A stretch of DNA of 64,000 nt. Source: Saccharothrix ecbatanensis (GTDB taxonomy: Bacteria; Actinomycetota; Actinomycetes; Mycobacteriales; Pseudonocardiaceae). This document shows positions 32,752 through 44,786 of this stretch, in pieces (the first letter of the stretch is position 1; each line of letters begins with the position of its first letter). The notes under the pieces were generated by a model. That model saw nothing but the letters and a program-made list of their open reading frames with translations. It was not told the origin of the DNA and searched no databases. The stretch lies in the NCBI RefSeq assembly GCF_014205015.1, contig NZ_JACHMO010000001.1, positions 2,418,001-2,482,000 of the forward strand, given 5' to 3'. The position numbers and the translations under genes are program-made.

Positions 32752-34008
32752 ATGACGACTCTGGCGTCCGTGCGCGACGGTTTGGTGGCGTGGGTCGCAC
32801 GGCGTTCGGCGACACGGTGGGTTGTGGGCAAGATCGGTTCGCGGGCGTTGTCGCTGCTCCCGGACCGTGCGCTGGTCCCGTTGAAGCGGGACGGCGTGGT
32901 GCCCGTCGCCGAGTTGGAGCGGATGCGGGAGGCCGGCGCGGTGCACCGGATCCCGGTGCCGTTCGGCTTGCGGGTGTGGTTGGTCACTGGTCAGGAAGAA
33001 GCCAAAAAGGTGCTTTCCGACACAGTGGCGTTCAGTAACGACTACGCCCGGCTGGGTGCGGCCGTCCGTATCGAGCAATCGCCCGGAGGCCTCGGTTTCG
33101 CCGACCCGCCCGACCACACGCGGTTGCGCAAGCTGCTCACGCCGGAGTTCACCATGCGGCGGCTGTCGCGGCTCGTGCCGCGGATCGACGCGATCGTCAC
33201 CGAGCGGCTGGACGCGATCGAAGCGGCCGACGGGCCGGTGGACCTCGTGCAGGAGTTCGCGCTGCCGATCCCGTCGCTGACGATCTGCGAGCTGCTGGGC
33301 GTGCCGTACGAGGACCGTGACCGGTTCCAGGAGCTGGCGGCGGCCCGGTTCGACCTGTTCGGCGGCGCGGGGCAGGCGTTGGGGGCCATCTCGGAGTCGT
33401 TGTCGTACATGGAGGAGATCGTGCGCCGTGAGCGCCGGTCGCCGGGGGACGGCCTGATCGGGGCGATCATCCGGCAGCACGGTGACGACGTGAGCGATGT
33501 CGAGTTGGCCGGCTTGGCGGACGGCGTGCTGACCGGTGGCTTCGACACGACGGCGTCGATGCTCGCGTTGGGTGCGATCGTGCTGATGACCGACGAGGAC
33601 GCGCGCACGGCGATGCGTGACGACGACGCGGCCACCGGGCCGCTGGTGGAAGAGCTGCTGCGGCACCTGAGCGTGGTGCAGGTGGCGTTCCCGCGGTTCG
33701 CCCGGCACCAGCTGCGGGTCGGTGACCAGCAGATCGAGGAAGGCGACGTGGTCGTGGTGTCCCTGACGGCGGCCAACCGCGAGGGCACGTCCGACTTCGA
33801 CGCCGGTCGACCCGCGTCCGCGAACCTGGCGTTCGGCCACGGCGCGCACCGCTGCGTCGGCGCTGAGCTGGCCCGGATGGAACTGCGCGCCGCCTACCCG
33901 GCCCTGCTGCGCCGTTTCCCCAACCTCCGGATGGCCACCGACAACCCCGGCTACCGCACCGCGTCGATCGTCCACGGCGTCGACACGCTGATGGTGCACA
34001 CGCGCTGA
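32752..34008 (+). CDS. Cytochrome P450
   Basis: A 418-residue soluble class I bacterial P450. The I-helix oxygen-activation motif is GVLTGGFDTTASML, the K-helix ExxR is in LVEELLRHL, and the heme loop is FGHGAHRCVGAELARMEL with the cysteine thiolate at residue 368. The ATG at 32752 has GGGGTGTGGGG upstream and is divergent from the riboswitch operon. It needs ferredoxin partners, none of which is adjacent. The substrate is unknown; the context shows no pathway. Confidence 0.92.
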   Translation: MTTLASVRDGLVAWVARRSATRWVVGKIGSRALSLLPDRALVPLKRDGVVPVAELERMREAGAVHRIPVPFGLRVWLVTGQEEAKKVLSDTVAFSNDYARLGAAVRIEQSPGGLGFADPPDHTRLRKLLTPEFTMRRLSRLVPRIDAIVTERLDAIEAADGPVDLVQEFALPIPSLTICELLGVPYEDRDRFQELAAARFDLFGGAGQALGAISESLSYMEEIVRRERRSPGDGLIGAIIRQHGDDVSDVELAGLADGVLTGGFDTTASMLALGAIVLMTDEDARTAMRDDDAATGPLVEELLRHLSVVQVAFPRFARHQLRVGDQQIEEGDVVVVSLTAANREGTSDFDAGRPASANLAFGHGAHRCVGAELARMELRAAYPALLRRFPNLRMATDNPGYRTASIVHGVDTLMVHTR

Positions 34009-34022
34009 CCTGAGCGGACAGC

Positions 34023-34056
34023 TCGCGGTGCCGGACCTCACGGTCTGGCACCGCGA
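34023..34056 (+). terminator. Terminator after the P450 gene
   Basis: Arms TCGCGGTGCCGGACC and GGTCTGGCACCGCGA pair over 15 bp with one G-U wobble around a TCAC loop, 15 bases after the P450 stop. Confidence 0.8.
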
Positions 34057-34065
34057 AGCCCGCGA

Positions 34066-34087
34066 CGTTTAAGTGATGCTTAACGTG
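34066..34087. promoter_or_regulatory. Candidate LysR-type operator before EamA transporter
   Basis: The AT-rich stretch CGTTTAAGTGATGCTTAACG contains the inverted repeat TTAAG-N5-CTTAA, of the T-N11-A form bound by many LysR-family regulators. It lies about 55 bases upstream of the EamA start. No LysR gene is adjacent in this window. Confidence 0.45.
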
Positions 34088-34139
34088 AGGTGAGCAGGCT
34101 TCACTTTTCTTTAAGCCGGTCGTGGGGGACGGTGGTCCC

Positions 34140-35087
34140 GTGACCGGACGAGGCGTGCTGAGGATGGGAGTGCTGGCCCTGTTGTGGGGGTCGGGCTTCC
34201 TGTGGATCAAACTGGCCCTGACCGGGTTGTCGCCGGTGCAGATCACGGTGATCCGGTGCGCGCTCGGTGCGGGCGTGCTGTTGGTGCTGGCCCGTGCCGG
34301 CGGCCAGCGGCTGCCGCGCAAGCTGTGGGGTCACCTGGCGGTCGCCGCGTTCTTCTGCAACGCCCTGCCGTTCCTCCTCTTCGCCATCGGCGAGCAGACC
34401 GTGGACTCCGGCGTGGCAGGCGTCCTCAACGCGACCACCCCGCTGTTCGCCGTGCTCATCGGGCTCATGATCGGCGCTGAACGCGGCCTCACGCCGGTCC
34501 GCGTGACCGGTCTGGTCCTCGGCTTCGCCGGCGTCCTGCTGATCTTCGCCCCGTGGCAGCAGGAAGGGCTGACCAGCGTCGGAGCCCTGGCACTTCTCGG
34601 CGCGGCGGCGAGTTACGCGGTCGCGTTCGCCTACATGGGACGCAACCTCGTCGGCAAGGGCGGCCCGATCGCGGTGTCGGCCGCCCAGTTGACCGCCGCC
34701 ACCGGCCTCAGCGCCGTCATGATGCCGTTCGACGGCGCCCCGACCACCCCCAACGCCACCGCGATCGTCGCCGTGGTCGTCCTCGGCGTCTTCGGCACCG
34801 GCGTCACCTTCTACCTCAACTACCGGATCATCGAGGACGAAGGCGCGACCAGCGCCGCCACCGTCGGCTACCTGCTGCCCGTCGTCTCCGTCGCACTGGG
34901 CGCGATCGTGCTCGACGAGCCGCTGACCGCGCGGATCGTGGTGGGGATGGCCGTGGTGTTGGCGGGGGTGGCGCTGACACGGTCGGCCCTGGCCAAGCGC
35001 CCGCACGAGCGAACCGGGCGTTACCAGTTGTCGGTTATGTCCACCGAGCGTGACACCGGTCGCGGCCGTTCGGCCGACCTTCGTTGA
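34140..35087 (+). CDS. EamA/DMT-family transporter (RhaT/PecM-like)
   Basis: A 315-residue inner-membrane protein with ten predicted helices as two EamA repeats (VLALLWGSGFLWIKLALTG... and ...VLGVFGTGVTFYLNYRIIED...VGYLLPVVSVALGAIVLDEPLT). The second-repeat signature, including the conserved LDEPLT, is typical of drug/metabolite exporters. GTG at 34140 is preferred because it starts just before the first helix; the transcript may be nearly leaderless. Substrate is not predictable. The C-terminal 30 residues are polar and cytoplasmic. Confidence 0.87.
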   Translation: MTGRGVLRMGVLALLWGSGFLWIKLALTGLSPVQITVIRCALGAGVLLVLARAGGQRLPRKLWGHLAVAAFFCNALPFLLFAIGEQTVDSGVAGVLNATTPLFAVLIGLMIGAERGLTPVRVTGLVLGFAGVLLIFAPWQQEGLTSVGALALLGAAASYAVAFAYMGRNLVGKGGPIAVSAAQLTAATGLSAVMMPFDGAPTTPNATAIVAVVVLGVFGTGVTFYLNYRIIEDEGATSAATVGYLLPVVSVALGAIVLDEPLTARIVVGMAVVLAGVALTRSALAKRPHERTGRYQLSVMSTERDTGRGRSADLR

Positions 35088-35201
35088 CCTTGGGATAACC
35101 GCTGGTCAGGCTGCTCGGTGTACCCACGGACGAGTGACCGTTCGCTCCGTCAACCCTGCGTCGGAGCGCGCTCGCCGGGGGTCGTCCGAAGGAGCCGTTC
35201 C

Positions 35202-36383
35202 GTGCGTCCTTTCAGCAGAACCCTTGCCCTTCTCGCCGCCTTAGCCGCCGCGACCGGAGCCACCACAGCGACCGCCGGCGCCGCACCCCTGCACCAGGCC
35301 GACATCGTCCTGGCGACGGCGTCCGCGACCGTCCACCCGATCAAGGACTCCTACATCGTCACGCTGGACGCCACCGCCCGCAGCGGTGCGGGCGTGGCCG
35401 CCACGGCGGGCGTCACGCCGACCCATGTCTGGAACGCGGCGTTCAACGGGTTCGCCGCCAAGCTCACACCGGCACAGCTGCGCAAGCTCAGCCACGACCC
35501 GGCGGTCACCGCGATCGAGCAGGACGTGCTGGTCACCGACGCGCTCGACGCCACCCAGACCAACCCGCCGTCGTGGGGCATCGACCGGGTCGACCAGCGC
35601 AACCTGCCCCTGTCCCGCAGCTTCACCTACACGTACACCGGCGCCGGGGTGCACGCGTACATCATCGACACCGGCATCACGCCGGGCCACGCGGACTTCG
35701 GCGGCCGGGCCACGTTCGACTACAACGGCATCGACACCAACAACACCGACTGCCACGGCCACGGCACGCACGTCGCCGGCACCGTCGGCTCCGCCACCTA
35801 CGGCGTCGCCAAGGGCGTGCGGCTGCACGGCGTGAAGGTCATGAACTGCTCAGGCAGCGCCACGACCACCGCGGCGATCAACGCGATCAACTGGGTCACG
35901 GCCAACCACACCAAGCCCGCCGTGGCCAACACGTCCTGGAACTTCACCGCGTCGGCGAGCCTGGAGACCGCGATCCGCAACATGATCGCCGCGGGCGTCT
36001 TCCTGGCCACCTCGGCGGGCAACACCGGCGGCAACTCGTGCGACCGCCTGCCGCGCAAGGTCGAGACGGCCAGCGTGGTCGCCTCTTCCACCAACACCGA
36101 CGCCCGGTCCTCGTTCTCCAGCACCGGCCCGTGCGTCGACATCTACGCGCCCGGCAGCTCGATCGTCTCGACCGTCCGCACGGGCGGCTCGGGCACGATG
36201 AGCGGCACGTCGATGGCGGCCCCGCACGTGGCGGGCGTGGCCGCGCTCTACAAGCAGCGGTACGGCGACCAGTCGTCGGCCACCGTGCACAACTGGCTGA
36301 ACTCCAGCGCCACGCCGAACGTCGTCAGCGGCGGCACCACCGGCGGCACGGTCAACCGGCTGCTGTTCACCAACGGTTCCTGA
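35202..36383 (+). CDS. Secreted subtilisin-like S8 serine protease
   Basis: A 393-residue exported preproprotease. The signal peptide (about 1-27), an I9 inhibitor propeptide (KDSYIVTLDATARS to residue ~115) and a proteinase-K-type S8 domain follow in order. The catalytic triad is Asp156 ([15 protein letters not shown]), His187 ([11 protein letters not shown]) and Ser337 ([15 protein letters not shown]), with oxyanion Asn274 in SAGNTGG. GAAGGAG precedes the GTG at 35202. The mature enzyme of about 270 residues has no extra C-terminal domain, unlike the second protease at 40237-42168. Confidence 0.93.
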   Translation: MRPFSRTLALLAALAAATGATTATAGAAPLHQADIVLATASATVHPIKDSYIVTLDATARSGAGVAATAGVTPTHVWNAAFNGFAAKLTPAQLRKLSHDPAVTAIEQDVLVTDALDATQTNPPSWGIDRVDQRNLPLSRSFTYTYTGAGVHAYIIDTGITPGHADFGGRATFDYNGIDTNNTDCHGHGTHVAGTVGSATYGVAKGVRLHGVKVMNCSGSATTTAAINAINWVTANHTKPAVANTSWNFTASASLETAIRNMIAAGVFLATSAGNTGGNSCDRLPRKVETASVVASSTNTDARSSFSSTGPCVDIYAPGSSIVSTVRTGGSGTMSGTSMAAPHVAGVAALYKQRYGDQSSATVHNWLNSSATPNVVSGGTTGGTVNRLLFTNGS

Positions 36384-36388
36384 TCGCA

Positions 36389-36424
36389 CCCCGGCGCGCG
36401 GGCGGGGACGTCCGCGTGCCGGGG
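36389..36424 (+). terminator. Terminator after S8 protease
   Basis: Arms CCCCGGCGCGCGG and CCGCGTGCCGGGG pair with one mismatch around a ten-base loop just after the protease stop. Confidence 0.7.
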
Positions 36425-36459
36425 ACCTCCCCTCAGGATCGCTCTGCGAAGATCGGCCC

Positions 36460-38847
36460 ATGGGGACCACCGCGCTGGTGCTGCCGCTCGCCGACTCCGC
36501 CGCGGACCTGGACACGGTGGGCGGCAAGGGCGCCTCGCTGGCCCGGCTCGCCGCCGCAGGCCTGCCGGTGCCGGACGGCTTCCACCTGACCACGCACGCC
36601 TACCGCCGGTTCGTCGCGGACATCGAAGCGCGGATCGGGGACGCGCTGCGCGAGGACGACTCGGCGGCCCTGATCGCCGCCGAGTTCGAGCGCAAGGACA
36701 TGCCCGAGGAGATCGCCGCCGCGATCCGTGCCGCCCTGCCGCCGGGACCGGTCGCGGTGCGTTCGTCGGCGACCGCCGAGGACCTGCCGGACCTGTCGTT
36801 CGCGGGCCAGCACGACACGTTCCTCGACGTCACCGGCGACGACGTGCTGGACGCCGTCAAGCGGTGCTGGGCGTCGCTGTGGACGGAACGCGCCATCGCC
36901 TACCGCGCCCGCAACGGCATCACCGACGTGGCGTTGGCCGTGGTGGTGCAGGAGATGGTGCCCGCCGACGCCGCCGGCGTGCTGTTCACCGCGAACCCCG
37001 TCACCGGCGCGCGGACCGAGTCGGTGGTCAACGCCGCGCCCGGTCTGGGTGAGGCGCTGGTCGGCGGAACCGTCACCCCGGACGAGTACGTGGTGACCTC
37101 CGGCGTGGTGCGGCGGTCGGGCGACCTGCTGTCCGACGCCGAAGTGCTGGAGCTGGCCGGGCTGGGGGAGCGGATCCAGGACCTGTACGGCATGCCGATG
37201 GACGTCGAGTGGGCCGTGGTCGGCGGTCGGATCTCGGTGTTGCAGGCCCGGCCGATCACCGCGCTGCCCGAGGCGAGGGCCGAGGTGTGGAACGACAGCC
37301 TGCGCGGCGACTACCTGTGGACGTGCGCGAACCTGCGCGAAGCCGTGCCGAGCGTGATGACGCCCGCCACCTGGTCGTTCGCAAAGGTGCTTGCTCAGCC
37401 ACCGATCGCCGGGCACCCGATGACGGGCGCCATCGGCGGCCGGTTCTACCTCAACATCAGCGTCGCGCTGGCCGTCGGATCGGCGCTCGGGCTGGGGCTC
37501 GGCGGGTTCATGCTCCAGACGACCGAGCAGTACTTCGGCCGCATCCCGCCCGGCGTGGAGCTGCCGAGCCTGCCGATGTCACGCCTGGCCGTGCTGCGTG
37601 CGGCGATCGGCGCGGCGGGGCCGTTCCTGCGGCAGGGCCGTGAGTACCGGGTGAAGATCGACGGGCTGCTGGCCTCCGCGCCCGACCGCGCCGAACGTCT
37701 GCACGCCGCCTTCCGCGCCGCGTCCACACCCGATGACCTGCTCGCACTGTGGAAGTCCGATGTGGACGGAGTGCTGCACGTGGACGCCAGGGTGTTCGAC
37801 GCGGGCGCGCGCAACGGCTCGATGTCGTCGCACAAGGTCCGCCGCCGGCTCGTGAAGCTGGTGGGGGAGGACGACGCCACCGCGTTGCTCACCGGAGCGC
37901 ACGGCGCGGCGGGCGAGTTGGAAAGCCTGGGCCCGCTGCTGGGCCTGGCCCGCTTGAACCGGGGCGAGATCACCCGCGAGGCGTACGTCCGGCAGTACGG
38001 CCACCGGTTCGCCGACGAGTTCGAGGTGTCCGCGCCGCGCCCGGCCGAGGACCCGGAGTGGCCCGCACGGCAGGACGTCGGCATCGACCCCGAAGAACTG
38101 CTGGCCCGGCAGGCCGCCGTGCGCGACTCGGCGTGGGAACGGCTGCGCGCCGCCCACCCCGGCAAGGTGGAATCCCTGCGCCGCCAGGTGGCCAAGCTCG
38201 CCGAGCTGGCCCGTGAACGGGAACGGGCGAGGTCGGAGTTCGCCCGGACGTTCGGCATCCTGCGGGCGTTCCTGGTGCGGGTGGGCGAGGTGACCGGGCA
38301 CGGCGACGACGTGTTCTTCCTGCCGTTCCAGGAGACCTTGCGCGTCCTCGAAGGCGACGAGACCCCGCTGGCATCGGTCCCGGCCCGCAGAGCCGCCTAC
38401 GACCGCTACCGCGCGCTGCCGCCGTACCCCACGGTGATCCGGGGCCACTTCGACCCCGAAACCTGGGCCGCCGACCCGAATCGCAGGTCGGACGTCTACG
38501 ACTCGTCGGCCGAGCCCCTGGGTGACGCCGTGTCCGGTTTCCCCGGCGCTGCGGGCGTGGTGGAGGGCGTGGCGCGGGTGATCCACGACGTCGAGGACGG
38601 CGCGTTGCTGCGGCAGGGCGAGATCCTGGTGACCACGGTGACGAACATCGGCTGGACCCCGCTGTTCCCGCGCGCGGCCGCCGTGGTCACGGACGTCGGC
38701 GCGCCGTTGTCGCACGCCGCGATCGTGGCCCGTGAACTCGGCATCCCGGCCGTCGTCGGCTGCGGCAACGCCACCACCCGGATCAAGACCGGCGACCGCG
38801 TCCGGGTCGACGGCGGACGCGGCACCGTGAACGTGCTGGACCGGTGA
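36460..38847 (+). CDS. PEP-utilising enzyme, rifampin phosphotransferase/PEP-synthase-like
   Basis: A 795-residue three-domain protein. The N-terminal ATP-grasp domain shows TVGGKGASLARLAAAGLPVP, VAVRSSATAEDLPDLSFAGQ and VEWAVVGGRISVLQARPI. A central variable helical domain spans about 320-680. The C-terminal phosphohistidine domain has TDVGAPLSHAAIVARELGIP with the swivelling His752. The ATP-grasp/variable/His order and length match rifampin phosphotransferases, which inactivate rifamycins with ATP, giving AMP and phosphate. PEP synthase has a PEP-binding barrel instead, which I do not see. It could act on another antibiotic or metabolite. Monocistronic between two terminators or promoters. 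Confidence 0.8.
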   Translation: MGTTALVLPLADSAADLDTVGGKGASLARLAAAGLPVPDGFHLTTHAYRRFVADIEARIGDALREDDSAALIAAEFERKDMPEEIAAAIRAALPPGPVAVRSSATAEDLPDLSFAGQHDTFLDVTGDDVLDAVKRCWASLWTERAIAYRARNGITDVALAVVVQEMVPADAAGVLFTANPVTGARTESVVNAAPGLGEALVGGTVTPDEYVVTSGVVRRSGDLLSDAEVLELAGLGERIQDLYGMPMDVEWAVVGGRISVLQARPITALPEARAEVWNDSLRGDYLWTCANLREAVPSVMTPATWSFAKVLAQPPIAGHPMTGAIGGRFYLNISVALAVGSALGLGLGGFMLQTTEQYFGRIPPGVELPSLPMSRLAVLRAAIGAAGPFLRQGREYRVKIDGLLASAPDRAERLHAAFRAASTPDDLLALWKSDVDGVLHVDARVFDAGARNGSMSSHKVRRRLVKLVGEDDATALLTGAHGAAGELESLGPLLGLARLNRGEITREAYVRQYGHRFADEFEVSAPRPAEDPEWPARQDVGIDPEELLARQAAVRDSAWERLRAAHPGKVESLRRQVAKLAELARERERARSEFARTFGILRAFLVRVGEVTGHGDDVFFLPFQETLRVLEGDETPLASVPARRAAYDRYRALPPYPTVIRGHFDPETWAADPNRRSDVYDSSAEPLGDAVSGFPGAAGVVEGVARVIHDVEDGALLRQGEILVTTVTNIGWTPLFPRAAAVVTDVGAPLSHAAIVARELGIPAVVGCGNATTRIKTGDRVRVDGGRGTVNVLDR

Positions 38848-38929
38848 CCGGGTAGTACGCGCGTTCGTTCCACCGACCGTTGCGGCAGCCGGAGTATTCC
38901 ATTGGGGTGACGGAATCGTTACAGTCTGT

Positions 38930-38950
38930 TTCTGGGAACGCTCCCAGAAA
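38930..38950. promoter_or_regulatory. CebR-type operator upstream of cellulose-binding protein
   Basis: TGGGAACGCTCCCA at 38933-38946 lies within a longer palindrome with arms TTTCTGGGA and TCCCAGAAA (38929-38950). It differs by one base from the streptomycete CebR operator TGGGAGCGCTCCCA, bound by a LacI-type repressor released by cellobiose. It is 24 bases before the GTG of a CBM2 protein, so cellulose-degradation products should induce that gene. The repressor gene is not in this window. Confidence 0.8.
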
Positions 38951-38969
38951 CGACAACGAAGGGGTTGTT

Positions 38970-40169
38970 GTGCGAAATCTGCTGGCGGCGGTAGCCGCTG
39001 TGGTGTCGATAGCCGGGTTGGTGGTGATCGGCGGGACCAGCCCTGCGGGGGCGGCTCCCGTCTGCGCCGTGGACTACAAGCTCAACCAGTGGTCGACCGG
39101 GTTTACCGCCAACGTGACCGTGACCAACCAGTCCGCTCCGGTCACCTCGTGGACGCTCGCCTGGACCTTCTCCGGCAACCAGGCGATCAGCTCCGGGTGG
39201 AGCGCGAACGTGAGGCAGTCCGGCGCGCAGGTGACGGCGTCCAACATGCCGTGGAACGGTTCGCTGGCCACGGGCGCGAGCGCCCAGTTCGGCTTCCAGG
39301 CGACGTACAGCGGCACGAACGCGACGCCGACCGACTTCGCGTTCAACGGTGTCTCGTGCAGCGGTGACCCGACCACGACCACCACGCCCACTTCCACCAC
39401 CACGAGCACGTCCACGAGCACGTCGACCTCGACCTCGACCACGACGTCGACGACCACCACCACGACCACCACTACGACGACCAACCCGACCGGCTGCGGC
39501 ACGGCGGCGTTGTGCGACGACTTCGAGCAGCAGACCGGGACCACCCCGGCCGGCCGCTGGACCGTCGGCGCGTCCAACTGCACGGGTCAGGGCACGGTGG
39601 CCATCGACAACTCGGTCGCGCACAGCGGCTCGAAGTCGGTGCGGGTGAACGGCGCGTCCGGCTACTGCAACCACATCTTCTTCGGCACCCCGGTGTCCGG
39701 GTCCGGCCCGGTGCACGGCCGGTTCTACGTCCGCCACACCACGGCCCTGCCGATGGCGCACGTGACGTTCATGGCCATGAAGGACTCCGCGGACGGCGGC
39801 AAGGACCTGCGCATGGGCGGCCAGAACTCGGCGCTCCAGTGGAACCGCGAGTCCGACGACGCCACCCTGCCCGAGCAGAGCCCGGCGGGTGTGGCGAAGA
39901 GCAAGCCGCTGCCCACCGGCCAGTGGAACTGCGTGCAGTTCACCGTCGACCCGGCGGGCAAGATCTCGACCTCGCTGAACGGCGGGGTGGTCGAGGGCCT
40001 GGTCGTCGACGGTGTGTCCACCCCCGACGTCGACAGCCAGTGGCTGCGCAAGACCGGCTGGCGGCCCGCCGTCACCGACCTTCGGCTGGGTTGGGAGAGC
40101 TACGGCGACGGCGCCAACACCCTTTGGTACGACGACGTCGCGGTCGGCTCCTCGCCGATCGGCTGCTGA
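38970..40169 (+). CDS. Secreted CBM2 cellulose-binding protein with Cip1-like C-terminal domain
   Basis: A 399-residue exported protein. Signal peptide about 1-30 (ending AGAAP); CBM2 domain about 31-125 with conserved surface Trp residues (QWSTGFTANVTVTNQ, WTLAWTFSGNQ, MPWNGSLATG). A Thr/Ser linker of about 40 residues follows. Then comes a 225-residue beta-rich domain (LCDDFEQQTGTTPAGRW, SGYCNHIFFGTPVSG, LRLGWESYGDGANTLWYDDV) resembling Trichoderma Cip1, related to glucuronan-type polysaccharide lyases. I assign Cip1 from memory. It likely acts on plant cell-wall polymers; the CebR-type site upstream supports this. GTG at 38970 follows GAAGGGG. Confidence 0.82.
   Translation: MRNLLAAVAAVVSIAGLVVIGGTSPAGAAPVCAVDYKLNQWSTGFTANVTVTNQSAPVTSWTLAWTFSGNQAISSGWSANVRQSGAQVTASNMPWNGSLATGASAQFGFQATYSGTNATPTDFAFNGVSCSGDPTTTTTPTSTTTSTSTSTSTSTSTTTSTTTTTTTTTTTNPTGCGTAALCDDFEQQTGTTPAGRWTVGASNCTGQGTVAIDNSVAHSGSKSVRVNGASGYCNHIFFGTPVSGSGPVHGRFYVRHTTALPMAHVTFMAMKDSADGGKDLRMGGQNSALQWNRESDDATLPEQSPAGVAKSKPLPTGQWNCVQFTVDPAGKISTSLNGGVVEGLVVDGVSTPDVDSQWLRKTGWRPAVTDLRLGWESYGDGANTLWYDDVAVGSSPIGC
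39364..39486 (+). repeat. Thr/Ser linker low-complexity repeat
   Basis: About 120 bases of ACC/ACG/TCC-type codons encode a (T/S)n linker joining the CBM2 and catalytic-like domains. Such tracts are prone to length change by slippage. It is coding, not a separate element. Confidence 0.9.
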
Positions 40170-40190
40170 GGTAGATCGCTCCGTGGAAGA

Positions 40191-40220
40191 GGGGAGGGCC
40201 GGTCGAGACCGGCCCTCCCC
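40191..40220. terminator. Bidirectional terminator
   Basis: Arms GGGGAGGGCCGG and CCGGCCCTCCCC surround a six-base loop between the convergent stops of the CBM2 gene (40169) and the S8 protease gene (40237). Confidence 0.85.
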
Positions 40221-40236
40221 GTTCAGCCCGAGTGGA

Positions 40237-42168
<1,932 letters not shown>

Positions 42169-42244
42169 TGCAGGGTTCTCCCTCATGCAGGGTTACCGGC
42201 GGACCCGAATGTGGGCTCGGTTCCGTCGGGGAGTGGAGGTTCTG

Positions 42245-42270
42245 CGATCACGTTCGCGCGGACGTGATCG
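42245..42270. promoter_or_regulatory. Candidate operator upstream of S8 protease
   Basis: A perfect inverted repeat CGATCACGT-N8-ACGTGATCG lies 77 bases upstream of the protease ATG in an otherwise non-coding gap. The form fits a dimeric repressor. The rest of the gap (42169-42447) holds only this and the stem at 42384-42430. Confidence 0.55.
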
Positions 42271-42383
42271 GGAACGTTAGAGGACCGGGTGAGGCCGGAC
42301 AATCGGCCGGCCGTGGGAACGATTCGCCATGTGGCCACTGGTCCAGTGAATTATCAACTACCTCGATAACTTCAGTGTTGAAT

Positions 42384-42430
42384 GAAACGAGCGTTCCCGG
42401 CATCGCTTGACACCAAGGAACGCTCGTTTC
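42384..42430 (-). terminator. Long-loop hairpin after UvrA-like gene
   Basis: Perfect 14-bp arms GAAACGAGCGTTCC and GGAACGCTCGTTTC are separated by 19 bases. It begins 17 bases after the UvrA-like stop. The paired arms suggest termination, but the long loop and two AACG-type half-sites also fit a regulator site or a mobile-element end. Confidence 0.5.
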
Positions 42431-42447
42431 AAAACAAGCCAGGACGG

Positions 42448-44709
<2,262 letters not shown>

Positions 44710-44762
44710 CGCCTGGCTTCCCCCTGCTTTGTTTATGTCGTAAGGTGACCGCGGGCACGATA

Positions 44763-44777
44763 CTTTAGGCTGTAAAG
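44763..44777. promoter_or_regulatory. Candidate TetR operator
   Basis: CTTTA-GGCTG-TAAAG is a perfect inverted repeat in the 77-bp gap between the divergent uvrA-like and TetR genes, ten bases from the TetR start. It would let the regulator repress both genes. Confidence 0.6.
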
Positions 44778-44786
44778 GGGTGGCAA

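Noticed and set aside
39364..39486. Regular short repeats that might be a CRISPR-like or structural array
   Set aside because: They are in-frame Thr/Ser codons of the linker in a CBM2 protein; no spacers.
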